Shown one piece after another: positions 1 to 10,833 of a DNA stretch of 64,000 nucleotides (the first letter of the stretch is position 1; each line of letters opens with the position of its first letter). The stretch is from Aurantimonas endophytica (lineage in GTDB: Bacteria > Pseudomonadota > Alphaproteobacteria > Rhizobiales > Rhizobiaceae). The position numbers and the translations under genes were made by a program. The notes beneath the pieces are model-generated. The model was not told where the DNA came from. It ran no database searches and worked only from the letters and a program-made list of their open reading frames with translations. The stretch is taken from NCBI RefSeq assembly GCF_014196845.1, contig NZ_JACIEM010000001.1:868001-932000 (forward strand), written 5' to 3'.

Positions 1-352
<352 letters not shown>

Positions 353-434
353 TCACGTGACGCCGGCCGCGCCGACCGAAGGGCGCTTTGTACAGAGGCG
401 GCAAACAGGTGTCTATCAGGCGGAAGCCGAGCAT

Positions 435-461
435 CCCGCCGGAGCATGGGCCCCCGGCGGG
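435..461 (-). terminator. Hairpin after recA
   Basis: Arms CCCGCCGG (435-442) and CCGGCGGG (454-461) form a perfect 8-bp stem 10 bp past the recA stop codon. No T-run follows on the minus strand, so this may be a weak or Rho-assisted terminator between recA and alaS. Confidence 0.4.
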
Positions 462-470
462 ATCAAAGCA

Positions 471-1550
<1,080 letters not shown>

Positions 1551-1606
1551 GGAGACGGGACCTTATTTCACGCGTTGGATCGGGGTGCAATGACGGCTTG
1601 GACGAA

Positions 1607-1635
1607 TTTGTACCGCGTTTGTTCTCATTCGGCAA
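1607..1635 (-). promoter_or_regulatory. recA promoter with LexA-like SOS box
   Basis: On the minus strand TTGCCG (1635-1630) and TACAAA (1612-1607) are separated by 17 bp, a plausible sigma70-type promoter 57 bp upstream of the recA ATG. Inside it, GAAC-N7-GTAC (1624-1610) matches the alphaproteobacterial LexA direct-repeat box GAAC-N7-GAAC at seven of eight positions and overlaps the -10. LexA binding there would block recA transcription. The assignment rests on position and consensus only. Confidence 0.55.
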
Positions 1636-1711
1636 GTCGATTGTCATGCTTTGTTCCGTATTCGCGAGGTACGACGAATCGGCCGCCGCTGCTACCAATG
1701 CTTAAGGATCG

Positions 1712-2674
1712 ATGAACCTCTCCCTCACCCCGTGCCCGAACGTCTTCGTCGCCGGCGCCGCCCACATCGATAGGCGTGCCCGGTCGGATGTGCCGTTTGT
1801 TGCCGGCGCGTCCAATCCCGGACATCTCGTCGACCTGCCGGGGGGTGCCGCCTTCAACGCGGCGGTGGCCTTGCACGGGCTTGGTTGCAAGGTGGCGTTC
1901 CATGGGGCGCGGGGCGGCGACGCGGACGGCCAGCGCGTCGCCCGGGCGCTGTCGGAGGAAGGGTTCGACGATGTGAGCGTGACGTGGCTGGACCGGCGGA
2001 CACCGAACTATACCGCCGTGCTGGACGATCGCGGCGAACTGGTCGCCGGCATCGCCGACATGGCCCTCTATGACAGGCTGGTGCCCCGCATCTTCACGCG
2101 CGTCCACGTCCGCAAGGCGCTGGCGCGGTCGGACGCGGTGCTGGTCGATGCCAATCTGCCGCCGGCCGCGCTCGCGGCGCTGGCCGCGGCAGCTGGCCAG
2201 CGGCCCATCGTCGCGATCGGCGTCTCTCCGGCCAAGGTGACCCGCCTCACCGCCATCCTGCCGGCGCTGACGGCGGTTTTCCTCTCCCGTGCCGAAGCCG
2301 CCAGCCTGGTCGAGGCAACGCCCATGACGAGCCCGCTTCTCCTCGCCGAACTCCTCGCCGAGATCGGTGTGAGCCGCGCCGTGATCACCGACGGGCCGCG
2401 CGACGTGGCGATCATCGAGGGGGACACCGTGCTCTTCCAGCAGCCGCCGGTGGTCGTGGCACGCGATGTCACCGGTGCGGGCGACACGTTGGCGGCGGTT
2501 GCCCTTGTCGGCCTCTGGGCCAGACGCCCGTGGCTCGACTGCGTCCGCCGCGGCGTCGCCGCGTCATCGCTGCGCGTTGCGACGGAGACATTCCCGCCGC
2601 CCGGCATGGCCCGGCTGATCGATGAATGCGTGGCCGGCATGCCGGCCCCGCGTTCGCAGGAAAGGATATTCTGA
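1712..2674 (+). CDS. psuK: PfkB-family sugar kinase, likely pseudouridine kinase
   Basis: 320 residues with the ribokinase/PfkB fold. The N-terminal FVAGAAHIDR and PGGAAFNAAVALHGLG carry the PfkB signature 1, and DVTGAGDTLAAVALVGL holds the anion-hole and catalytic Asp (signature 2). By family and context it phosphorylates pseudouridine to pseudouridine 5'-phosphate. Its TGA overlaps the ATG of the next gene, a pseudouridine-5'-phosphate glycosidase, by one base (TGATG). That supports pseudouridine rather than another nucleoside or sugar as substrate, though specificity cannot be read from sequence alone. An AAGGA sits close before the ATG. Confidence 0.82.
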   Translation: MNLSLTPCPNVFVAGAAHIDRRARSDVPFVAGASNPGHLVDLPGGAAFNAAVALHGLGCKVAFHGARGGDADGQRVARALSEEGFDDVSVTWLDRRTPNYTAVLDDRGELVAGIADMALYDRLVPRIFTRVHVRKALARSDAVLVDANLPPAALAALAAAAGQRPIVAIGVSPAKVTRLTAILPALTAVFLSRAEAASLVEATPMTSPLLLAELLAEIGVSRAVITDGPRDVAIIEGDTVLFQQPPVVVARDVTGAGDTLAAVALVGLWARRPWLDCVRRGVAASSLRVATETFPPPGMARLIDECVAGMPAPRSQERIF

Positions 2675-3594
2675 TGGTACCCGCCTCCCCATTCGGCCTG
2701 TCCGACGAAGTGGCCGCTGCCATCGAGGACGGGCAGCCATTGGTGGCGCTGGAATCCACCATCGTCACGCACGGCATGCCCTACCCGCAGAATCTCGCCA
2801 TGGCGCGGCGGGTCGAAGCGATCATCCGCGAGGAGGGCGCCGTCCCCGCGACCATAGCCGTGCTTGACGGCCGTCTTCGCGTCGGGCTCGAGGCATCCGA
2901 ATTGGAGGGGCTTGCGACAGCGCGTGACGCCATGAAGCTGTCCCGGGCCGACCTGGCCTATGCCGTCGCCTTCGGCCGCACCGGTGCGACCACCGTCGCG
3001 GCAACGATGATCGCCGCCGCCCTTGCCGGCATCCATGTCTTCGCGACCGGCGGGATCGGCGGCGTGCATCGCGGCGCCGAGACGAGCTTCGACATCTCGG
3101 CCGATCTCGAGGAACTGGCGCGGACGCCGGTGCTGGTCGTGTGCGCCGGCGCAAAGGCGATTCTTGATCTGAAGAAGACCTACGAAGTCCTTGAGACGAA
3201 GGGTGTTCCCGTCGTCTGCCACGGCGCGGACGAACTGCCGGCCTTCTGGTCGCGCGGCTCCGGCATCCCGGCGCCGCTGCGGCTCGATTCGCCCGAGGCG
3301 ATCGCTGCGTTCCAGGCAGCCCGCCAATCGCTCGGCATCGGCGGTGGGATGCTGATCGCCAATCCCGTCCCCGAGGCGGATGCCCTGCCGCAGGCGACGG
3401 TGGACGGCTGGATCGACGCCGCGCTGGCCGACGCCGAAGCCCGGGGCGTTGTCGGCAAGGAAGTCACGCCGTTCCTGCTGCGGCGCATGTTCGAACTCAG
3501 CGACGGACGTTCGCTGACGGCCAACATCGCCCTGGTGGAAAACAACGCCCGCCTCGCCGCCCGGATCGCCGTCGCGATGCGCGCAGGCGGCTGA
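2674..3594 (+). CDS. psuG: Pseudouridine-5'-phosphate glycosidase
   Basis: 306 residues. The enzyme cleaves the C-C glycosidic bond of pseudouridine 5'-phosphate to uracil and ribose 5-phosphate. The family core ALESTIVTHGMPYPQN holds the catalytic Glu27. Lys88 (AMKLSRADL) and Lys161 (CAGAKAILD) match the family's active-site lysines, and FATGGIGGVHRGAETSFDISADL is the phosphate/Mn region. An in-frame ATG exists upstream at 2626. The start at 2674 is preferred because AGGAAAGGA precedes it and it overlaps the psuK stop by one base, as expected for coupled translation. Confidence 0.93.
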   Translation: MVPASPFGLSDEVAAAIEDGQPLVALESTIVTHGMPYPQNLAMARRVEAIIREEGAVPATIAVLDGRLRVGLEASELEGLATARDAMKLSRADLAYAVAFGRTGATTVAATMIAAALAGIHVFATGGIGGVHRGAETSFDISADLEELARTPVLVVCAGAKAILDLKKTYEVLETKGVPVVCHGADELPAFWSRGSGIPAPLRLDSPEAIAAFQAARQSLGIGGGMLIANPVPEADALPQATVDGWIDAALADAEARGVVGKEVTPFLLRRMFELSDGRSLTANIALVENNARLAARIAVAMRAGG

Positions 3595-3613
3595 GCCAGA
3601 GGCGCGACCGGCG

Positions 3614-6154
3614 TTACTCGTCGAGCATCGTCTTCACCGAGACGGCAAGGTCGCGCAGCGAGAACGGCTTGGCGAGGAAGCCGAACTTCTCACCCTCCGG
3701 CAGGTTCTTCGCGAACGCGTCCTCGGCATAGCCCGAGACGAAGATGAACTTCAGGTCCGGGCGCTTCTGGCGCATCTCGCGCAGCAGCGTCGGCCCGTCC
3801 ATCTCCGGCATCACCACGTCGGAGACGACGAGGTCGATGCGCCCCTCGAGCTCTTCCATCACCTCCAGCGCCTCGATACCCGACGCCGCCTCGTGCACCT
3901 CGTAGCCGCGCATCTTGAGGGCCCGGACGTTGCCGGCGCGCACGTGATCCTCGTCCTCGACGAGGAGGATCGAGGCGGTGCCGGAGAGATCCATCTTGGC
4001 ATTGCTGACGGCCACGGACCCGGCGTCGCTCTTGATGGCGGCCACCTGGACCGGAATGTGCCGCGGCAAGAAGATACGGAAGGCTGTCCCTTCGCCCTGC
4101 GTGGATTCCACGAAGATGAAGCCGCCGGACTGCTTGACGATGCCGTAGACCATCGAGAGGCCAAGCCCGGTGCCCTTGCCGATCTCCTTGGTGGTGAAGA
4201 AGGGCTCGAAGATCCGCTCGGCGACTTCCGCCGGCATGCCGGTCCCGGTGTCGGCAACTTCGACCAGCACGTAGTCGCCCTCGGTTAACTCGCCATAACC
4301 GAAGCGACGGGCCTCGTCGGCCGGCACGTTGCGCGTCGAGATGGTGATCTTGCCGCCGCCTGGCATCGCGTCGCGGGCGTTCTGCACGAGATTGGTGATC
4401 ACCTGCTCGAACTGGCCGATATCCGCCATGACCGGCCAGAGATCCCGCTCGTGATGGCGCTCCAGCTTGGTGTTGTCGCCGCTGACCCGCTTCAGCAGCA
4501 GATGCATGTCGGCGATCACGTCGGTGAGGCTCAGCATCTTCGGCCGCATCGTCTGGCGGCGAGAATAGGCCAGCAGCTGGCGGACCAGCGACGCCGCCCG
4601 GTTGGCGCTCTGCTTGATCAGCAGGAGATCCTGGAAGGACGGGTCACCGGTGCGATGGTTGAGCAGCAGGAAGTCGACAGACGCAGTGATGATGGTCAGG
4701 ACGTTGTTGAAGTCGTGCGCGATGCCGCCGGCGAGATTGCCGATCGCCTGCATCTTCTGGCTTTTGGCGTACTGGTCCTCCAGCACGCGCTGTTCGGTGA
4801 TGTCGACGCCGTAGAGGATCGCGGCTTCGTCGGTATCGCCACCCGCCTTGGGAACGGCGCTGATATAGAGCCGGACGGAGCGCGGTGGTTCGCCCTCGAT
4901 CTCGGCGTCGATCGCCGGTATGCCGGCCCGCCCGGTCGTCGCCGCGGCCAGCGCCTGGCGCAGCCCCTCGCGACCGCCCTCGCGCAGGCTGCGTTCGATT
5001 TCCGCTCCGCCGGCCGCTGCCTCCTGGCCGAAAAGCTGGCCGAAGACCGCGTTGGCCCGCACCACCCGCCCGTGCTCGTCGAGCGCGGCGATCGCCATCG
5101 GCGAGGAATTGAAGAAACGCGTGAACCGCGCCTCCACGACCTCCAGCGAACCCGGTGCTTCGTTGTCGCCGCCGCGGTTGAGCACCAAGGTGCGCACGAT
5201 GCCCGGCGCGGCCGCATCGCCCTCGGCGCTGCGCCGAAGCAGCCGGACGGGCAGGCTCTGGCCGCGCTCCGTCACAAGGTCGAGATCGATGACCGTCGGC
5301 ACGTCGGGATCGCTGGCGTTCGCGCGTGGTGACAGCAGCGCGTGCGATACTTCCGGGACGAACTCGAGGATCGAACGGCTGAACGGCTTGAACTCGCTCA
5401 GGTCGACGTCGAGCCAGCCGGCCAGCGTGGCATTGAGATAGGCGATCCGGTAATCGGCGTCCGCAGCGAAGAAGCCGGCCGGCGCCTTGTCGAGATAGTC
5501 GATCGCGTGCTGCAGGTCCTGGAACGAGCTTTCCTCGTGCTTGCGGTCGGCGGTGATGTCGAGGATCTGCCAGGCCTGCAGCATGCCGCTCGACGTCGCC
5601 AGCGGCCGGACGGAGGCTCGGTACCAATGGGCCGCCGGGGCGGCTTCGCTCCCTGACAGGCTGCGCGGCAGCCGGAACTCGCGGTGACCAGCACGGTTTT
5701 CCCGCGCCAGATTGGCCAGCGCGTAGATCGCCTCGGAGGCCTCGGGCTCGCGGGCCAGGAGACGCTCGAGCGTCTTAACGGAGGCGGCGGTCGTCGCGCC
5801 CGTCGCCTCGCCATAGGCGCGGTTGGCATAGATGATCCGGCCCTTGCGATCGACGATCAGCGTGCCGGTCCGCGCGGTGTCCAGGAAATCCTTGGCGATC
5901 GCGCCCTCGGCGATTCGGCCGGTGAACTGCACGAAGCCGAGCGCGGTGGCGAAGATCGCGGCAATGCCCGCGATCGCCAGCGCGCCAAAGATGATTACCA
6001 GCGCGATCGCCCCATAGGCATGGCCGAACAGCGCCAGCACCGCCGCGAGCAGGATGAGCCCGCCGCCCAGCACCAGCAGACGGCGCACGCCGGAGGCCGC
6101 CGCGGCCCGGTCGATCAAAGGTTTCTCGACCGTTCCCATCGCCACTCCGTTCAT
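3614..6154 (-). CDS. cckA: Hybrid sensor histidine kinase CckA
   Basis: About 846 residues from the chosen start [11 protein letters not shown], which follows a GAGGGG. Two membrane segments (about 25-46 and 48-73) precede PAS-like sensor regions ([63 protein letters not shown]). The phosphoacceptor is His480 in [14 protein letters not shown]. The ATPase has [16 protein letters not shown] and [20 protein letters not shown]-terminal receiver has its Asp at 779 ([12 protein letters not shown]). In alphaproteobacteria CckA feeds phosphate through ChpT to CtrA and CpdR to control the cell cycle. A longer ORF reaches 6256 but adds a basic leader without a clear ribosome site. It ends 19 bp from psuG, convergently. 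Confidence 0.95.
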   Translation of the reverse strand: MNGVAMGTVEKPLIDRAAAASGVRRLLVLGGGLILLAAVLALFGHAYGAIALVIIFGALAIAGIAAIFATALGFVQFTGRIAEGAIAKDFLDTARTGTLIVDRKGRIIYANRAYGEATGATTAASVKTLERLLAREPEASEAIYALANLARENRAGHREFRLPRSLSGSEAAPAAHWYRASVRPLATSSGMLQAWQILDITADRKHEESSFQDLQHAIDYLDKAPAGFFAADADYRIAYLNATLAGWLDVDLSEFKPFSRSILEFVPEVSHALLSPRANASDPDVPTVIDLDLVTERGQSLPVRLLRRSAEGDAAAPGIVRTLVLNRGGDNEAPGSLEVVEARFTRFFNSSPMAIAALDEHGRVVRANAVFGQLFGQEAAAGGAEIERSLREGGREGLRQALAAATTGRAGIPAIDAEIEGEPPRSVRLYISAVPKAGGDTDEAAILYGVDITEQRVLEDQYAKSQKMQAIGNLAGGIAHDFNNVLTIITASVDFLLLNHRTGDPSFQDLLLIKQSANRAASLVRQLLAYSRRQTMRPKMLSLTDVIADMHLLLKRVSGDNTKLERHHERDLWPVMADIGQFEQVITNLVQNARDAMPGGGKITISTRNVPADEARRFGYGELTEGDYVLVEVADTGTGMPAEVAERIFEPFFTTKEIGKGTGLGLSMVYGIVKQSGGFIFVESTQGEGTAFRIFLPRHIPVQVAAIKSDAGSVAVSNAKMDLSGTASILLVEDEDHVRAGNVRALKMRGYEVHEAASGIEALEVMEELEGRIDLVVSDVVMPEMDGPTLLREMRQKRPDLKFIFVSGYAEDAFAKNLPEGEKFGFLAKPFSLRDLAVSVKTMLDE

Positions 6155-6415
6155 TCTGCCCCTCGCCTGCATGCGCCATGTTGAGCGCGTGCGATACTGA
6201 ATCAAAAGCCAGACCGAGGCGAGATGTCGCTTGAACGGTTTTTCTTTGGCCTGCAATCGCGAAAAAGCCCGCTTTCGCCTTCGCGCGCGATCAATGACGC
6301 ACTATGAACAGCCAAGCTGGTCCTATGCTTGAGTTAGGGCCTCTTCGTTCAACTCGGCCCGGCCGCGCTTTTTCGGCAGTGGCCGGTCCCTCCCGCCCCG
6401 CAGGAGCTGCAGCCC

Positions 6416-7876
6416 ATGCCCCAATGGCTTGTCGATATCGTCGGGGAGAGCCTCGCCCCGATCGTCTGGGTGGCAATCGTCGCCCTCGTCGTGTGCCTTC
6501 TGGCGATCGTGGTGATCCTGCTGGCCAGAAAGGCCTTCGGCGGTATCGGCGGCGGCGGGTTCAAGACCCGGGCGCCCCGGCTGGCGGTCATGGACGTGGC
6601 GCGAATCGACGAGAAGCGCCGTCTGGTTCTGGTGCGACGTGACGAGGTGGAGCATCTGGTGCTCGTCGGGGGCCAGACCGACATCCTGCTGGAGGGAAAC
6701 ATCCTCCGCGTGCCCGCCTCGCGCTCGCGCACCGAGCCGCAGCTCGACCGGCTGCCGGAGCCTGGCGACGCACCGGCAGCGCGCCGCTGGGATGGCCCGT
6801 CCAACGGCGACGAGCGCCAGGCCCGACCGCATGTTGCGCCCCCGCCCGCCCCCGCCCGACACGAGCCGCGGCACGGAGCGCAGAGCGGGGATGAGCCGGG
6901 CAGTGACCCGCGCGCCGAGGCAGCGCCAAGCCCTGTCGTCACGCCGGCACCCGCTCCCGTCGTCGCGCCGACCCGTCCGGCGGCCCCAAGACGCGACCCG
7001 GCGCCGCTGCCCGATTCGCGACGGCCGGAACCCGAGGCGGTCCGACTTCCGCCGCGTCCGCCCGTTCCACCGGTGCAGCCCCGATCGATGGCGACGCCGA
7101 CACTGCCGGTTGCTGCACCGCGCGAAGAAGCCGCCGCGCCGCAGCCGTCACCCAACGTATCGCCTGAGGGCGCCGGCCGGATCGAGCCATCGCTGGCGAT
7201 GCCGGATCCGCAACCCACACCGGAAATGTCGCGGCAACGTGCAGAGCTGCGCGAGCGCCTGAGCCGCTCCGCCTCGCCGGTTTTGCCCCGCGCGCCAGCG
7301 GCCGCCGCATCTGCCGTGACGCCGGACAAGCCGGCAGAAGCGTCACCCGAGAGGCGCCCGCTTTCCGTGCGCAGCTTCGCCACGGCCATCCAGAACCGTG
7401 GCGCGCCTCTCGAGCCGCAAGCGCCGGCCGTGCCCGCGAAACCACCGGTCGCGGATGCGCCGATCGCAGCTTCCGCACCACCGGTCGCGCCGGTCCCATC
7501 CGCAGCGACGCGTGACGAGCCAGCCGGCGCGTCCATGCCGGAACCCAGTCTCGAAGACTTCCTGTCGGCCGAGCTCGATTCGGAGTTGTCACGCGACGAA
7601 GCCCCGCCCGTTGCAGCCGAAAAGGCGATCTCAGAACCCCAAGACGAGGCAGGGCCGGCTTTGGCGCCACCTCTCGTGGAACCGGCGCATCGGCCGGCGA
7701 CGGCGGCGCCCGGGGCAGTTGCGGAAATCGGTCCCAATACGAATCGCGATAAGCGGCATTCCCCCGCGACCGGCGAGGCCGCAACGCCGGCACGCAAGTT
7801 GACGCTGGAGGAGGAGATGGAACGCCTGCTGGGCGACTTCAGCTTCGGTGAAAGCGACCGCCGCGACCGCGGCTGA
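6416..7876 (+). CDS. FliO-like single-pass membrane protein with Pro/Ala-rich tail
   Basis: 486 residues. One membrane helix (about residues 14-37, WVAIVALVVCLLAIVVILLAR) is followed by a small FliO-type domain (LAVMDVARIDEKRRLVLVRRDEVEHLVLVGGQTDILLE). A very long tail rich in Pro, Ala, Arg and Glu (about residues 105-440) is probably disordered. The end (LTLEEEMERLLGDFSFGESDRRDR) is amphipathic and likely a conserved docking segment. FliO helps assemble the flagellar export gate, but no flagellar genes lie nearby. AGGAG precedes the ATG. It is divergent from cckA. The role is uncertain; it may be an envelope protein sharing only the FliO fold. Confidence 0.6.
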   Translation: MPQWLVDIVGESLAPIVWVAIVALVVCLLAIVVILLARKAFGGIGGGGFKTRAPRLAVMDVARIDEKRRLVLVRRDEVEHLVLVGGQTDILLEGNILRVPASRSRTEPQLDRLPEPGDAPAARRWDGPSNGDERQARPHVAPPPAPARHEPRHGAQSGDEPGSDPRAEAAPSPVVTPAPAPVVAPTRPAAPRRDPAPLPDSRRPEPEAVRLPPRPPVPPVQPRSMATPTLPVAAPREEAAAPQPSPNVSPEGAGRIEPSLAMPDPQPTPEMSRQRAELRERLSRSASPVLPRAPAAAASAVTPDKPAEASPERRPLSVRSFATAIQNRGAPLEPQAPAVPAKPPVADAPIAASAPPVAPVPSAATRDEPAGASMPEPSLEDFLSAELDSELSRDEAPPVAAEKAISEPQDEAGPALAPPLVEPAHRPATAAPGAVAEIGPNTNRDKRHSPATGEAATPARKLTLEEEMERLLGDFSFGESDRRDRG

Positions 7877-8076
7877 CGCGGGTCGGGCGGATATGGCGGC
7901 CCGCGGCCCGATCAGCGAACGATGTGGCCGGCCGCCGGTTCGGCGGCGTGCCTCGACGAGGCATCAGCAAAAGAGGGCGGGACGAGGATGTCGGTCGCCG
8001 GCCTCGTTAGGCAAAGCCCGGCAATACTGGGGTTTCGCCGACGGACGTTCGGTCGCGGCGCCGCGTATGGGTCGGC

Positions 8077-8493
8077 CTATTCGTCCCGGTAGACTTTTTC
8101 GCGTCGCTCGTGGCGCTCCTGCGCCTCAAGCGACATGGTGGCGATCGGCCTTGCATCCAGGCGTTTCAGGCTGATCGGCTCGCCGGTCTCTTCGCAGAAG
8201 CCGTAGGTTCCGTCCTCGATCCGCTCCAGCGCCGCGTCGATCTTGGAGATCAGCTTGCGCTGGCGATCGCGCGCCCGCAACTCGATCGACCGGTCGGTCT
8301 CCGAAGAGGCCCGGTCCGCTGCATCCGCCTGACTGCTGTTCTCGTTGGCGAGGGCTTCGAGGGTCTCGCGTGATTCGCGCAGGATCTCGGCCTTCCAGGC
8401 GAGCAGCTTTCGGCGAAAGTACTCCTTCTGGCGATCATTCATGAACGGGCCGTCTTCCGACAGGGTCGCATCCATCTTGAGTGTCTCGCTCAT
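8077..8493 (-). CDS. dksA: RNA polymerase-binding DksA-family regulator
   Basis: 138 residues. The coiled-coil arm (FRRKLLAWKAEILRESRETLEALANEN...DRASSETDRSIELRARDRQRKLISKIDAALERI) is followed by the C-terminal globular motif DGTYGFCEETGEPISLKRLDARPIATMSLEAQERHERRE. DksA binds the secondary channel of RNA polymerase and, with ppGpp, adjusts transcription of ribosomal and stress genes. Only one of the four zinc-finger cysteines of E. coli DksA remains; the others are Thr, Met/Ser and Ala/Gln. This is a known state among alphaproteobacterial DksAs and suggests folding without zinc. GGAGG precedes the ATG. Confidence 0.93.
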   Translation of the reverse strand: MSETLKMDATLSEDGPFMNDRQKEYFRRKLLAWKAEILRESRETLEALANENSSQADAADRASSETDRSIELRARDRQRKLISKIDAALERIEDGTYGFCEETGEPISLKRLDARPIATMSLEAQERHERREKVYRDE

Positions 8494-8519
8494 TGGGCAC
8501 CTCCGTTCCGCAGCCCGGG

Positions 8520-8548
8520 CTTATAACGACGCTTCAACGCCCGAACAA
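8520..8548 (-). promoter_or_regulatory. Predicted dksA promoter
   Basis: On the minus strand TTGTTC (8548-8543) and TATAAG (8525-8520) are 17 bp apart. The start would fall near 8513, giving a leader of about 20 nt that contains GGAGG before the dksA ATG at 8493. This is a consensus match only. Confidence 0.5.
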
Positions 8549-8775
8549 GTTGCTTGACCCGCGACAACCTGAAAGTGACTCAAAAAAACTAACGCGCGGA
8601 ATTCGTTCGCCTTTCCGCGCGCTTATCCGCCGCCAAGCATGACAGGCGGATGACGCGCGACGAAGGCGCAACCATATCCACCGGCGCTGGTGCCTCCCTT
8701 GCGCCTCGCGCAGTGATTGTTGCCGAGGCGCCGCCCCGATTGCCGCGGCGGCGGATTCGGCATACTCGAACGTCT

Positions 8776-9306
8776 ATGTCTGCCGCCCCGCCAAGCCGCC
8801 TGTTCATCCTGCGCCACGCGCATTCCTCGTGGGCCCTTCCGGGCCAGCGCGATCACCAGCGCCCGCTCGACGAGCGTGGCCGCGACGACGCGGTTCGGCT
8901 TGGGGAATTCCTTGCGAAGGCGGACTGGCGCATCGACGCGGTGGCGAGTTCGACCGCGACCCGCGCGACCGAGACCCTGGACCTCGTACGTCCGGCGCTG
9001 AAGGCCGGGACGCCGGAGCACCTTTCCGACTCGCTCTATGCTCTTGGCGTCGAGGCCTATTATGGCGAAGCGCGCCGCCTGGGCGACGCCGAAGGGCTGC
9101 TGCTCGTCGGCCACAATCCGACGATCGAGGAATTCACCGTCTCGCTGGCCGGTGACGGCGAGGCAAAGGCGCTCGAGACGCTCGCGGCCGGCTTTCCCAC
9201 CTGCGGCCTGGCAATCGTCGAGTTTTCCACCCCCCTTGCCGACATTACCCCGGGCGCCGGCACTCTCCGGCAACTGCTGGTGCCCGCCGATCTCGGCGAA
9301 GGCTGA
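8776..9306 (+). CDS. SixA-like histidine phosphatase
   Basis: 176 residues from MSAAPPSRLFILRHAHSSW. The RHG-type catalytic motif is RHAH, and the second catalytic His lies in LLLVGHNPTIEEF. The short size and missing lid place it with SixA phosphohistidine phosphatases, which remove phosphate from Hpt domains or PTS proteins. An upstream start at 8650 in the same frame would add 42 low-complexity residues not expected in this family. It is divergent from dksA and followed 75 bp later by ycjX. Whether it acts on a CckA-type relay or the nitrogen PTS cannot be told. Confidence 0.82.
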   Translation: MSAAPPSRLFILRHAHSSWALPGQRDHQRPLDERGRDDAVRLGEFLAKADWRIDAVASSTATRATETLDLVRPALKAGTPEHLSDSLYALGVEAYYGEARRLGDAEGLLLVGHNPTIEEFTVSLAGDGEAKALETLAAGFPTCGLAIVEFSTPLADITPGAGTLRQLLVPADLGEG

Positions 9307-9381
9307 AGCTCCGGCCTTTCGGGGTCGGCACGGGCCCCCTATATCGACCTCGCAGCCAGAGCAGAGGAAACCCGCGCGTTC

Positions 9382-10833
9382 ATGACCTCCCTTGCCGACG
9401 AGGCGCGGCTCGTCCTCGACAATTTCGCCGACCGCACGACCGGCCTCTTCCACCCGAACCTCCGGCTCGGCGTCGCCGGCCTGTCGCGGGCCGGCAAGAC
9501 CGTCTACATCACCGCCCTCGTCCACAATCTGCTGCATGGCGGGCGCCTGTCGCTGTTCGAGGCACAGGCCAGCGGCCGCATCATGCGCAGCTATCTGGAG
9601 GAGCAGCCGGACGACGCGGTGCCGCGCTTCCAGTACGAGGAGCATATCCGCACCATCCTGGAAGACCGCGCCTGGCCGAAATCCACGCGGGCGATCTCCG
9701 AGCTGCGCCTGACCATCGAGTACGAATCGGCTTCCGGCTGGTCGCGCATGTTCTCCGGCGGCCGGCTGTCGCTCGACATCGTCGACTATCCCGGCGAGTG
9801 GCTTCTGGATCTGCCGCTTCTGGAGAAGGACTTCGCACGCTTCTCCGCCGAGGCGCTCGAACGTGCGCGCTTGCCGTCGCGAAAGGCCATGGCGGGCAAG
9901 TTCCTCGCGCTGCTCGACGGCTTGGATCTAGCCCAGCCGGCCGACGAGCCGACCGCCCAGTCGCTCAGCGCCGCCTTCGCCGACTATCTCAAGGCTTGCC
10001 GCGACGACTCGACCGCCCTGTCGACTTTGCCGCCCGGCCGTTTCCTTATGCCGGGTGACCTCGAAGGCTCGCCCGCGCTGACATTCGCGCCGCTGCCGGT
10101 CGAGCCGGGCCGGACCTATCCGAAGGGCTCGCTCGCAGCGTTGCTGGCGCGGCGCTACGAGGCCTACAAGACCGTCGTGGTGAAGCCGTTCTTCCGCGAG
10201 CATTTTGCCCGGCTGGACCGGCAGATCCTGCTGGTCGACGTGATGCAGGCCATCAATGCCGGCCCCGAGGCGGTGCGCGACCTCGAGACCGCCCTCGCCG
10301 ACATTCTCGGCTGCTTCCGTCCCGGACGCAGCACCTGGCTCGGCTCCTTCCTGACCCGTCGCATCGACCGTATCCTCGTCGCGGCGACCAAGGCGGACCA
10401 CCTGCACCGCGACAGCCACCGGCAGCTCGAGGCGATCGTCCGCCGGCTGCTCGACGACGCCATCGCACGGGCGAAATTCTCCGGGGCCGAGACGGACGTG
10501 CTGGCCCTCGCTGCCGTTCGAGCGACCCGCGAGGCGACCGTCATGGACGGCGACGACCGCCTGCCGGTGATCGTCGGCACCCCGGCGGCCGGCGAGACCA
10601 TCGGCCGGGACACGTTCGACGGCGAGACCGAGACGGCGGTGTTCCCCGGCGATCTGCCGAGCGACCCTGCCCGGCTGTTCCTGCCGAACCCCGGCAAGCC
10701 GGCGGACGGGATCCGCTTCGTGCGGTTCCGCCCGCCGCGGCTTGAGCGCACGGCGGAGGGGCTGACGCTGTCGCTCCCCCACATCCGCCTCGACCGCGCC
10801 CTGCAGTTCCTCCTCGGAGACCGGCTGGCATGA
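9382..10833 (+). CDS. ycjX: YcjX-family GTP-binding protein
   Basis: 483 residues, matching the YcjX (DUF463) family. The P-loop is AGLSRAGKT (about residues 32-40). The conserved LSLDIVDYPGEWLLDLPLL resembles a switch region, and ILVAATKADHLHRDSHRQLEAIV is the (N/T)KxD-type base-recognition segment. The family is predicted to bind GTP and is linked in other bacteria to phage-shock or envelope stress genes. The next gene encodes its usual partner, and their stop and start overlap (ATGA), so they are almost certainly co-translated. Confidence 0.9.
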   Translation: MTSLADEARLVLDNFADRTTGLFHPNLRLGVAGLSRAGKTVYITALVHNLLHGGRLSLFEAQASGRIMRSYLEEQPDDAVPRFQYEEHIRTILEDRAWPKSTRAISELRLTIEYESASGWSRMFSGGRLSLDIVDYPGEWLLDLPLLEKDFARFSAEALERARLPSRKAMAGKFLALLDGLDLAQPADEPTAQSLSAAFADYLKACRDDSTALSTLPPGRFLMPGDLEGSPALTFAPLPVEPGRTYPKGSLAALLARRYEAYKTVVVKPFFREHFARLDRQILLVDVMQAINAGPEAVRDLETALADILGCFRPGRSTWLGSFLTRRIDRILVAATKADHLHRDSHRQLEAIVRRLLDDAIARAKFSGAETDVLALAAVRATREATVMDGDDRLPVIVGTPAAGETIGRDTFDGETETAVFPGDLPSDPARLFLPNPGKPADGIRFVRFRPPRLERTAEGLTLSLPHIRLDRALQFLLGDRLA

